Origin: JAHELQ01 sp965603365
Lineage (GTDB): Bacteria; Acidobacteriota; Aminicenantia; UBA2199
DNA: 34,870 bases
Direction: 5' to 3'
NCBI GenBank assembly: GCA_965603365.1
Contig: CBFDCR010000057.1
Coordinates: forward strand, 1-34,870
Both the position numbers and the translations under genes were made by a program. How positions within the stretch are numbered: position 1 is the stretch's first letter; each line of letters opens with the position of its first letter. Positions 23,489 to 31,016 of this stretch are shown here, piece by piece. A model generated the notes under the pieces. That model made no database searches, was not told the DNA's origin, and saw nothing but the letters and a program-made list of their open reading frames with translations.

Positions 23489-23962
23489 ATAAGCCACTAA
23501 GAAACGCGAAGACACACGAAGGAAAAAATGAGTGAAGATTTAGTTTACAAGGATGAAGTTTATAAAATAGTAGGGGTCGCCATCGAGGTGCATAAGGAAC
23601 TTGGCCCCGGTTTTCTGGAGTCGGTATACGAAGAAGCCATGGTTCTGGAATCGAAAAAAAGACGAATTCCACACGAAACCCAGGTCTGTATACCCGTTTA
23701 TTACAAAGGTCGTGAATTGAAAAAGCAATTTATGGCAGATTTTATTGGCTATGGAAAAATTATAGTTGAATTTAAGTGTATACCTAAATTAACCACCACA
23801 GAGGAGGCCCAGATCATAAATTATATGAAGGCTACAGGTATGAGGGTAGGTCTACTCATAAATTTTGGTAGTAAAGCCAAACTGGAATGGCGGAGATATG
23901 TTTTAACATGTAAAAATGATGTCCGTTCCCTTCGCGTCCCTTCGCGTTCTTAGCGGCTTTAT
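23489..23962 (+). mobile_element. GxxExxY gene bracketed by inverted repeats, possible mobile unit
   Basis: Left arm 23489-23522 and right arm 23929-23962 are near-perfect inverted copies: read as reverse complement, the left arm shares CCTTCG, TTCGCG, TTCTTAG and GGC with the right arm in the same order, about 28 of 34 positions. The arms contain one gene and nothing else. No transposase is present, so movement would need help from outside. The right arm encodes the last residues of the protein and runs up to the tauE/safE start. Confidence 0.55.
23528..23953 (+). CDS. GxxExxY-family protein (PD-(D/E)XK nuclease-like)
   Basis: A 141-residue protein with the name-giving motif in GFLESVYEEA (G-x2-E-x2-Y, about residues 30-36) after the usual EVYKIVGVAIEVHKELGPG. 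It has the nuclease-type core ADFIGYGKIIVEFK (D ... E-x-K) and LTTTEEAQIINYMKATGMRVG with INFG, all standard for the family. The function of GxxExxY proteins is unsettled; the fold suggests a nuclease or nucleic-acid binding. The last 15 residues (VRSLRVPSRS) are encoded by the right inverted repeat, unlike the family core. A weak AAGGA precedes the ATG. The gene separates rlpA from tauE/safE and looks like an insertion. Confidence 0.9.
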   Translation: MSEDLVYKDEVYKIVGVAIEVHKELGPGFLESVYEEAMVLESKKRRIPHETQVCIPVYYKGRELKKQFMADFIGYGKIIVEFKCIPKLTTTEEAQIINYMKATGMRVGLLINFGSKAKLEWRRYVLTCKNDVRSLRVPSRS

Positions 23963-23963
23963 A

Positions 23964-24713
23964 ATGAATATCATTGAAATAGTGGAGATTGGCGCAATCA
24001 TGATTTTGGGCGGCATTATCCAGAGTTCCGCCGGTTTCGGCTTCGGCCTCTTTGCCCTACCCATCCTCCTCTTTTTCGGCTTTGACCTGCCCACCGCCGT
24101 CATCATCGTCATCATCGGCTCCGCCATTCAAAAACTCACCGCGGTCCGTATCCTCTCCCACGCCTTCAAATGGAAAGAGCTATTCCCCCACATGGCCGTC
24201 GGCCTCATCTTCCTGCCCTTTGGCGTCATCCTCATGTTCCGGCTCTCCACCCTCGATCAATCCATCACCCGGCAGATCATCGGCCTCCTCATCCTCCTCC
24301 TGCTCCTCCTGCGCTGGAGAGGGGCCATCAAGACCCGCGAGCATGTCCCCCCCATCTGGGGCCTTTTGGCCGCCTGCTTTTCCGGCCTCCTCAACGGCCT
24401 GGCCAACATCGGCGGTCCCCCCATGGTCCTGTGGGTACTCTCCCACCAATGGCCCAACGACAAAATGCGGGTCATCCTCCTGGCCTTCTCCCTCGTGTTC
24501 GTCCCTTTCCAACTGCTGCTCATGCTCTGGCTCTTCGGCACCCCTATCCTCTCCCCCCTCGGCAAGGCCCTGCTGCTCTCCCCCGCCGTACTCCTGGGCA
24601 CCTGGCTGGGCCTCCTCATCGGCAAACGCTTCTCCCCCCACCAGTTAAAAGTATACATGCAGACCCTCCTCCTCCTGATCGCCCTCTCCTCCATCCTCAA
24701 ACCCTTATTCTAA
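23964..24713 (+). CDS. TauE/SafE-family sulfite/sulfonate exporter
   Basis: A 249-residue inner-membrane permease of the TauE/SafE (DUF81) family, linked to export of sulfite, sulfoacetate or related anions. About eight hydrophobic helices in two halves are visible. Each half has the family glycine-rich signature: GGIIQSSAGFGFGLFALPIL near the start and GLLNGLANIGGPPMVLW in the middle. The start at 23964 gives the usual N-terminus; a frame from 23916 would add residues encoded by the inverted repeat. There is no ribosome binding site. Codons are extremely C-rich at position three (CTC, ATC, GCC), unlike most genes in the window but like the AraC-type gene downstream, which suggests different ancestry. 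Confidence 0.88.
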   Translation: MNIIEIVEIGAIMILGGIIQSSAGFGFGLFALPILLFFGFDLPTAVIIVIIGSAIQKLTAVRILSHAFKWKELFPHMAVGLIFLPFGVILMFRLSTLDQSITRQIIGLLILLLLLLRWRGAIKTREHVPPIWGLLAACFSGLLNGLANIGGPPMVLWVLSHQWPNDKMRVILLAFSLVFVPFQLLLMLWLFGTPILSPLGKALLLSPAVLLGTWLGLLIGKRFSPHQLKVYMQTLLLLIALSSILKPLF

Positions 24714-24721
24714 AACCCCCT

Positions 24722-24909
24722 AAATTTGTGATGTTTACCATATCACAGAAGTCACAGGCAAATTTGTGATATACCTAAAATTTACCGGGATAATGGAAAC
24801 TTTTTTATAAACCCAATTTATAAACAAAATTTTTTCTGAAAATTTAAAACCCCTTCCTGGCCTATATTTCGGATGAAAATCAAGATCCAGCTTCTCAAAT
24901 ATCACACAA
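24722..24909. repeat. AAATTTGTGAT repeat cluster with inverted copies
   Basis: AAATTTGTGATGT at 24722, ATATCACAG at 24740, AAATTTGTGATAT at 24760 and ATATCACACAATT at 24898. The pair at 24740/24760 and the pair at 24760/24898 are inverted repeats. A related pair lies at 25777 and 25966 on the other side of the AraC-type gene. The elements could be ends of small non-autonomous elements or operator sites. Confidence 0.5.
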
Positions 24910-24916
24910 TTAGGGC

Positions 24917-24945
24917 TTGACAATTTTTTCCCAATCCTGTATTTA
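24917..24945 (+). promoter_or_regulatory. Orphan promoter-like site
   Basis: TTGACA (24917-24922), 17-bp spacer, TATTTA (24940-24945). No frame starts nearby; it could drive a small RNA, the 33-codon frame at 25211 or the AraC-type gene 360 bases downstream. Confidence 0.35.
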
Positions 24946-25210
24946 ATAATTTCTTTTTTTGATTTGAAAACTGGAAGGTTAAATTATTGACATAGGGATG
25001 GTGATGGGATGAAGGAAATTAGATGTACAGGTGTAATGACGCAACATTTTTAGATGGACTGAGCATCGGGAGACACAGAAAACCCAACCCGCCCCACAAC
25101 ACAAATTTTTTTACTTTACCCTGGAAGTCCGCTTTGCGGCCCACAGGTTTTAGGCAATAACGGCTCTATAAGGATTCATATATACAATCCAGTTGGCAGG
25201 GCCCGTTAGA

Positions 25211-25312
25211 ATGATGACGTATCGGTATTTTTTATTGGCCTGGCAAATCCTTAACGGCGGGAGCTTACATTTAAGCCAAAAAGAGAAACGGGGTCACTCA
25301 ACTATAAAATGA
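25211..25312 (+). CDS. Possible 33-residue leader frame coupled to the AraC-type gene
   Basis: A short frame starting ATGATG whose TGA (25310-25312) overlaps the ATG of the next gene as ATGA, the arrangement of translationally coupled genes. The peptide (beginning MMTYRYFLLAWQILNGGS) has no recognised homology. No Shine-Dalgarno precedes it, so it may be a coincidence. Confidence 0.2.
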   Translation: MMTYRYFLLAWQILNGGSLHLSQKEKRGHSTIK

Positions 25313-25701
25313 ACGTAAAAATCGGCAACCTATCCGAAAAGGTGGTACAATATGTGCTCACCGCCACAGACGCCGAACTGCGCACCCTCACCGTCATCGC
25401 CTTAGCCAGACACTTCGGCATCGACCGCTGCCACCTCACCCGCGTCTTTTGCACCTGCCACAACTGCACCCCCCGCCAGTTCATCCACCGGGAAAAAATG
25501 TCCCGCGCCGCCACCCTCCTCAGCGATCACTCCACCCTCACCATCAAACAAATCTCCCACCGCCTCGGCTTCGCCTCCCCCGAATACTTCTCCAAAGTCT
25601 TCAAAGCCCACTTCGACATCCTCCCCCACAAATACCGCCGCTACAAAAACCAGAACACCCCAAAATCACCCCCCAAAAAGAGCACATCCCCCAAAAATTA
25701 A
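25309..25701 (+). CDS. Stand-alone AraC-family HTH regulator
   Basis: A 130-residue protein made almost entirely of the AraC/XylS double helix-turn-helix: first HTH LTVIALARHFGIDRCHLTRVF (about 25-46, quoted as LARHFGIDRCHLTRVF), then TPRQFIHREKMSRAATLL, the second HTH TIKQISHRLGFASPEYFSKV and FKAHFDILPHKYRR. The usual N-terminal ligand-binding domain is absent, as in SoxS/MarA-size members. The tail is proline- and lysine-rich (NTPKSPPKKSTSPKN). No ribosome binding site is present; TATAAA directly abuts the ATG, too close to be its -10 box. Wobble positions are strongly C-biased, like tauE/safE. Motif clusters on both sides might be its operators. Confidence 0.85.
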   Translation: MNVKIGNLSEKVVQYVLTATDAELRTLTVIALARHFGIDRCHLTRVFCTCHNCTPRQFIHREKMSRAATLLSDHSTLTIKQISHRLGFASPEYFSKVFKAHFDILPHKYRRYKNQNTPKSPPKKSTSPKN

Positions 25702-26090
25702 ATGGAACACCGACCACTTTCACTTATTCCCATGCCCATTTCCTGCAATTTTCAAAGATTTTCCCCCCAAACCAACAAATTTGTGATATTTGAAAACACT
25801 CATGTCAGAGTCCAAAAATCCCCGCTTAAAGGGAACACAAAAGAGAATCATCATGAAAACTAATTCACCACTTCCAAATTTTACCAATAAAATAAAAATT
25901 CTAACCACCCCAAAATGGACTCCCCTTAGATCTTTTTTAACCCAGGCCAATTCTAAAGCCCAAACATCACACATTTACGGATTTACTTTTCTTATAGCCT
26001 ATGATACCTGTTATTCAATTCTTTGAGTTAATTTAGTAGATAAGTTTAAGAATTATTTGATCAAAGATAAAAAAGAAAAGGTGTTTGAAA
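25702..26090. other. AT-rich spacer before the tubulin-like operon
   Basis: It contains AAATTTGTGATATTTG (25777-25792) and an inverted relative ATCACACATTT (25966-25976), about 200 bases apart, echoing the pair upstream of the AraC-type gene. A 78-codon frame (25790-26026) inside has no ribosome binding site and no protein-like pattern. I see no strong sigma-70 promoter for the next gene; TTGAGT (26023-26028) has only a poor partner downstream. No -24/-12 sigma-54 site is evident either. Confidence 0.45.
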
Positions 26091-28298
26091 ATGAATTACA
26101 AGCAAGGTGAAAAACCCTTTAAAGAAAGTAGGGCTGTGTGTTTTTCATTGATCATTATATTTATATTTAGCTACATCTCTTTTCTTTATTCACATCCAGA
26201 ACCTTCTGATAATATAGATATTGTATTGTTAATTGATAGTTCTGGGAGTATGAAAACAAATGATCCTGGGAATTTAAGGCTACAGGCGGCTAAATCATTT
26301 ATTGATTTAGCCAATGTTGGAGATAAAATTTCGATTGTTGATTTTAGTTCAAAATGCAAAGTGCATTCAAGATTAGCCATTATTAAAGATATAGTGGATC
26401 GAAGAAAACTGAAAGAGTGCATTGACTTGATTGGCTATTCCGGTGCCAAAACAGATATTTTATCTGCTCTAGAAGAGGCTTTACTGATAATGAAGGCCGG
26501 AGCAAAGGAAAATCATCAACAAGCAGTTATTTTATTAACCGACGGGAAGTTGGAGTTGCCGATCACAAACAGGTTTTTTCATCATCCGGAGAGAGGTATA
26601 AATGAAATCTCTTATAAATATAGAGAATCAAATATTGGAATATGGTCTATTGCTTATACGAACAAAGCTGATGTAGAACTTTTATCTAGATTGAGCCGAA
26701 TAAGTGATGGATTCCTTTATATTGCCAAGCAAGACATTGAATTACTCAAAGTATACATTGATATTTTTGTTGATCTTAAGAAAAAATATCGCAGTTTTGA
26801 TTTCGATACCACTGTTAGTTTTGTAAGGCCTATCAAGAGGCAGTTGCTCGTGGATAAATATGTAAAAGATATCACATTTGCGGTCAACAGAACTGATGAA
26901 AGCATAAAAATTGATGTTGAGACTCCAAAAGGGAAAATAATCAATAGCGGGAATGGGGAAAATATATTTTGCGCAGAAGCTGAAAAATATAAAATTATAA
27001 GAATTGTTAATCCCCCGACAGGATGGTGGAAGTTACTCATAGAAGGGAAAGGAAGGGTGTATGGGCAGGTTATCGAAACTACTGATTTAAGAGTGGACTT
27101 AGGGACATCGAAACTATTTTACGGTCTTAGAGAACTAATCAAGATAAATGCAAATCTAGCTTTGAGAGACAATCTCGTCAAAGATGCGAGGCTTTTGCAG
27201 AATAGCATATTTAAACTAAATATAGAACGTCCAGATGGCGGACGAGATGAAATTCAACTCTTTGATGATGGCAAGTCGGGAGACTTAAAGCCGGGAGATG
27301 GAATATATTCTAATTCTTATGCCGGTTATCCATTAGAAGGAGAATATTCCCTTCATTTAGAGGTGTATAAAAAAGATGTATTTGTACGGAAAATAGCTTT
27401 TCGAATTTATAAGGGATCTGTGTTTGAGCTATCCACTAAGGAAATTGATTTTGGAAAAGTGGTTGAAGGAGAGGAGGCCAATTGTTATCTTGTCGCCCGG
27501 TCTTCTTATACGGGCAAGCAATCATTCATTCCGCATATTCTAACTTTTAATCCTATAAATACAGTTGAGGAACCATCCGTCGATTTTCCATCTATTGAAC
27601 CTCAAACAATAGATTTTTTCCCCGGTAAAACCTCCGAGGTTGAGATTCATTTGACCACTGAGGATCTCCCCCACGGAAAATATGAGGGACAATTGAAATT
27701 AGAGCCACTCCTTCAATCTGGGAAACAGATGAAAACAAAGGGAAACGCAGCACCACTAAATCCAGCTCTCATTAAATTTTCAATGGAAATCGTACCACGT
27801 CCTCTCAGTTTAACTATTTTGATCCCAATAATTGGAGTTGCTTTTTTAATCTGCCTTTTGGGAGTTTTGGTTATGTTTTCTAAAAGACAGCCAAATTTTT
27901 TTGGCACGATTATTCACGAATCTTCATCCGGCGATATCAAGCAGTATCCATTAATGGCCATAAAACGAGGTTTTTTTAGACGGCTAAGTGAAAAAGGCAG
28001 AGAAATAAAGGTTGGTAGCGTCTCTTCTGCCGACATTAGATTAATAGGGGAAGGTGTTGAAGAAAAGCATGCAGTACTAAAGGCGGAAAAATATGATAGG
28101 GGAAATGTAAATATCGTAATTTATCCAGAACAAGGCTGTGACGTCTGGCTTAACAAGCAAGCGTTATCCGGTCTCTCCAGAACTTTGAAGCATGACGATA
28201 TCATCAAAATAGGAAATCAAAGACTAAGGTTTGAACATTTTGCACAAGCTACTGATGATGGTTTGGATATTGACAATAATTATTTAAGGGAAGAGTAA
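26091..28298 (+). CDS. Membrane VWA-domain protein with C-terminal cytosolic FHA domain
   Basis: A 735-residue protein. A signal/anchor helix (about 15-35) leads to an exported von Willebrand A domain (about 42-230) with complete metal-dependent adhesion site: D49, S51, S53 in DSSGS, T121 in GAKTDIL and D151 in LLTDGK. Next come a beta-rich part with FDDGKSGDLKPGDGIYS (about 395-410, resembling choice-of-anchor X domains) and an Ig-like segment (about 450-560). A second transmembrane helix (about 571-595) leads to a cytosolic FHA-like domain (about 630-715: IKVGSVSSADIRLI, EEKHAVLK, IKIGNQRLRF). It should carry information between external ligand and cytoplasm. ATG 26091 is preferred over TTG 26085 because AAGG then has normal spacing. 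It heads the tubulin-like operon; codons are AT-rich. Confidence 0.88.
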   Translation: MNYKQGEKPFKESRAVCFSLIIIFIFSYISFLYSHPEPSDNIDIVLLIDSSGSMKTNDPGNLRLQAAKSFIDLANVGDKISIVDFSSKCKVHSRLAIIKDIVDRRKLKECIDLIGYSGAKTDILSALEEALLIMKAGAKENHQQAVILLTDGKLELPITNRFFHHPERGINEISYKYRESNIGIWSIAYTNKADVELLSRLSRISDGFLYIAKQDIELLKVYIDIFVDLKKKYRSFDFDTTVSFVRPIKRQLLVDKYVKDITFAVNRTDESIKIDVETPKGKIINSGNGENIFCAEAEKYKIIRIVNPPTGWWKLLIEGKGRVYGQVIETTDLRVDLGTSKLFYGLRELIKINANLALRDNLVKDARLLQNSIFKLNIERPDGGRDEIQLFDDGKSGDLKPGDGIYSNSYAGYPLEGEYSLHLEVYKKDVFVRKIAFRIYKGSVFELSTKEIDFGKVVEGEEANCYLVARSSYTGKQSFIPHILTFNPINTVEEPSVDFPSIEPQTIDFFPGKTSEVEIHLTTEDLPHGKYEGQLKLEPLLQSGKQMKTKGNAAPLNPALIKFSMEIVPRPLSLTILIPIIGVAFLICLLGVLVMFSKRQPNFFGTIIHESSSGDIKQYPLMAIKRGFFRRLSEKGREIKVGSVSSADIRLIGEGVEEKHAVLKAEKYDRGNVNIVIYPEQGCDVWLNKQALSGLSRTLKHDDIIKIGNQRLRFEHFAQATDDGLDIDNNYLREE

Positions 28299-28347
28299 TT
28301 CAGGATTGAAAATGGTGAGAATAAAAGATTTAAAGTGGAGTTAAACT

Positions 28348-30978
28348 TTGCAAACTAAGCCAACAATTTTAATTGGAATAGGAGATATTGGCTGCACTCT
28401 AGTTAACCTATATATGACTAATATTAAGGAGAGGAAACCGGAGTCACTTCAAATTATTCGGGCCTTGGGGATTAATATTAAGCCCAAAGAGAATTTAATG
28501 AATCTCAACTTTCATATGGAAAATGTAGGCGGCTTCGTACCGTCCGACATGATGGCAAAACTAAATTCAATAGACAATAAACATATGCTTTGGTTCATAA
28601 AAAATGTGAGTGCCGACAGAATCACTATGATGCATGAGACCCTTCAGTCAGACCCTTTAATAAGGCCTATTGGACGTTTGGCATTCTTTTTAAAAAACTC
28701 TAAGATTCATAAACTCTTAGAGAAGTATCTTCATGAAATCCGTTTAATCTGGAAACAGCGTTCGGAGCAGATTAACATCTTTATTATATCGCCTCTATTT
28801 GATGGACTTGGGAGTGGTATTGTAGCCGACCTTGCCTATATCTCACGCTCTGCTTCTACCAGTGAAAAAGTGAAAACAAATATTATTGGGATTTTTATCT
28901 CAGAGTTGTTTGGGGGGCAAGAAAAAAATAACTTGACAACCAGGATGTATGAAGCCAATCTTTATGCAAGTTTAAGGGAAATTTCCTATTTCCAGAGATC
29001 ATCATCCTTTAGGCCGTTATCTGGCAAATATTTTAGATTTGACACAAAAGATAAAATGTTCAACATCTGTTATATAGTAAATTCTGGTATAGGATCTTTG
29101 CTAGGTGATAGAGATGGCGCTTTAACCAGATTGACATCGATCTTAGAGATTCTAAGTATGTCTCCCTACGACAGTTCAAGGAGACTATTGATCGACCAAT
29201 TAAACACGCAAGAAGAAAACTATGCCGGTGTTGGACTATCTATCTTAAAATATGATCGGGGAAAAGTTAAATCAATACTTGCCCGGAAGTTAGTCTCCGA
29301 ATTATTAAGAGGTATTTTGAACGGACAATTTGAAAGACAGGTAGAGGCACAACTATCATCAGTGGAAGTTGATAAATATGATGGAGAAAGTGTTAACGAT
29401 GATTTCAAAAAAGAGATCGCTAAGAAGGAGTTGTTTCATTTATGGCCTTTAAAGTGGAAACAAGTCAAGGATATAGTCGATAATGAAAAATTAAATGAAC
29501 TGATGCAGAACATCCTTAAGGACCGTCTTAAAAAGGTTCGTCAATTTTTGGATCAATATTTCTTGAATCTTAAGAACGATATAAAATCCAAAATCACATC
29601 AAGCTATCAAGACATCATTAACAAGCGGAGAAATGGCTTGTTATATGCCAAAAAGTTTTTGGATGAATTTTCTTTAAAAGTAAAAAGCTTATCAAAAGAA
29701 GTTACAAAAACGAAGCAAAGCATGGCTTCTTCAATGGATGAAGCAGAAACGAATCTCCGCCAATTACTCGATAGAGTCGAAAAATTGACTAATGTTTCGC
29801 CTTTAGAAAAGATAAGCGGTATATTTAACCGTCAGCAGATCAAAAAACAACGGAAATTAGCTGATGATTTTTTTTCTTTATTGTCGGTCTTTGCCAAAAA
29901 AAGCATCAAAAATCTTTTATGGGACGCCCTCATCCATTTTTATTCTGAGGTTGATGATTTTTTAAAAAATGAAAGTAAAAAGGTTGAAAGCCGTACATCA
30001 TCCCTGGACAAGTTATATGAAAAGATCGGGAGAGATATAGAGGAAACCGCAAAGTTGATTTTTAATTCTGATGGTATTTCTCGTTTTTTTCTGGAAGATG
30101 AAGATTTAGAACGTATATACGAAATATATAAGCCAGATTTAGAAGATATGATGACTGCGTTTTATCAACAACATGATAATTTTTACACGCTAATTGAGAA
30201 TTGTTCTTTGTTAGAAGAACAGTTAATCGAATTCTGTTCTGCTTATTATATCGCCTATAGCGAAATGGATATTTCCGATATTTTTAAAACCGAAGGTTTA
30301 TTAAAACTTGAAGATATTTTAAACCGACTCTATCTCTTTTCGCAGCCGAAGGCAGTGCCAGAAGTCAAAATAGGAGAAAAATTTTATGAACGTGTGGTTG
30401 TGCATAGCAATATCGATGAACTTTTATTTCGGGATGTAAGGGAAAAGGTTGATTTCGATTTTGAACTCATCTGTGAGAACATTAATATTGATCTATTAAT
30501 GCTAAGAGAATGCTACGGAATAAAGCTTTCAAGACTGGAAGAGATAAAAAAAATAGAGCAAGCATATCTTGATCTAAGGAAAGAGGATTTCCCCTTGCAC
30601 ACTTTAAGTGAGCGATATGAATTGCCTTATATCAGTTATTCTCCTCAATTCATTAAGGAAAGGAAAAGATCATTTGCCGTTGCACAATTTATGAAATTTA
30701 TTACCATAGAGGAAGGTGGTTTCTTCTGGCATGATTCCAACGGTAGCATTAGATCGTTAGGGAAAGAAAAGGATATTGCCTTCTTCAATTTCATAAGAAA
30801 TGATGAGATGCCTGAGGACATCGAGCAGCGTTTTTGTCAGATGGTTCAGGATGAAGGAATCGATAAAATGAAAATTTTACTCAAAGCTTTCATCAAAAAT
30901 ATGGAAGCTTCGGGAGATCTTTCTAAGGAAGAACTCAATATTCTTGGTGAGCACTACAATCAATTGGGTCTAAAATAA
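28348..30978 (+). CDS. Tubulin/FtsZ-like protein A (Tubulin_2 type, partly degraded signature)
   Basis: An 876-residue protein. The N-terminal GTPase-type domain (about 1-330) begins TILIGIGDIGCTLVNLY, the glycine-rich first loop. It has RPIGRLAFFL, then ISPLFDGLGSGIVADLAYI at about 147-165, the position of the tubulin signature GGGTGSG; here it reads FDGLGSG, so part is lost. RMYEANLYASLREISYF follows and keeps the base-contact asparagine of the T6 region. The C-terminal 500 residues are helical and rich in coiled coil (about 370-590), unlike tubulin or FtsZ. The TTG start has GGAG seven bases upstream. It lies 49 bases after the VWA gene and 38 before the next paralogue. Nucleotide binding is uncertain. 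Confidence 0.82.
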   Translation: MQTKPTILIGIGDIGCTLVNLYMTNIKERKPESLQIIRALGINIKPKENLMNLNFHMENVGGFVPSDMMAKLNSIDNKHMLWFIKNVSADRITMMHETLQSDPLIRPIGRLAFFLKNSKIHKLLEKYLHEIRLIWKQRSEQINIFIISPLFDGLGSGIVADLAYISRSASTSEKVKTNIIGIFISELFGGQEKNNLTTRMYEANLYASLREISYFQRSSSFRPLSGKYFRFDTKDKMFNICYIVNSGIGSLLGDRDGALTRLTSILEILSMSPYDSSRRLLIDQLNTQEENYAGVGLSILKYDRGKVKSILARKLVSELLRGILNGQFERQVEAQLSSVEVDKYDGESVNDDFKKEIAKKELFHLWPLKWKQVKDIVDNEKLNELMQNILKDRLKKVRQFLDQYFLNLKNDIKSKITSSYQDIINKRRNGLLYAKKFLDEFSLKVKSLSKEVTKTKQSMASSMDEAETNLRQLLDRVEKLTNVSPLEKISGIFNRQQIKKQRKLADDFFSLLSVFAKKSIKNLLWDALIHFYSEVDDFLKNESKKVESRTSSLDKLYEKIGRDIEETAKLIFNSDGISRFFLEDEDLERIYEIYKPDLEDMMTAFYQQHDNFYTLIENCSLLEEQLIEFCSAYYIAYSEMDISDIFKTEGLLKLEDILNRLYLFSQPKAVPEVKIGEKFYERVVVHSNIDELLFRDVREKVDFDFELICENINIDLLMLRECYGIKLSRLEEIKKIEQAYLDLRKEDFPLHTLSERYELPYISYSPQFIKERKRSFAVAQFMKFITIEEGGFFWHDSNGSIRSLGKEKDIAFFNFIRNDEMPEDIEQRFCQMVQDEGIDKMKILLKAFIKNMEASGDLSKEELNILGEHYNQLGLK

Positions 30979-31016
30979 ATATATGAAATATAAATCAATA
31001 TTAGGAGGACATAAAA

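Larger units (their letters stand above)
24714..25308. other. 595-base spacer without a clear gene
   Basis: Contents I can name: the AAATTTGTGAT motif cluster (24722-24909), two TATAAAC boxes (24806-24812 and 24819-24825) matching those upstream of the FHA activator, an orphan promoter (24917-24945), a short hairpin CCGC-TTT-GCGG near 25128-25138, and a 33-codon frame from 25211. No tRNA, known riboswitch or long frame is visible. The stretch is AT-rich in its first half, in sharp contrast with the C-rich genes on either side. Confidence 0.5.

Noticed and set aside
24170..24769. Long alternative frames, both strands, over tauE/safE
   Set aside because: Low-complexity Pro/Ser/His or Glu/Gly products of C-rich codons; the TauE/SafE frame has the family motifs.
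25790..26026. 78-codon frame before the VWA gene
   Set aside because: No ribosome binding site; overlaps the motif-bearing AT-rich spacer and shows no fold-like pattern.
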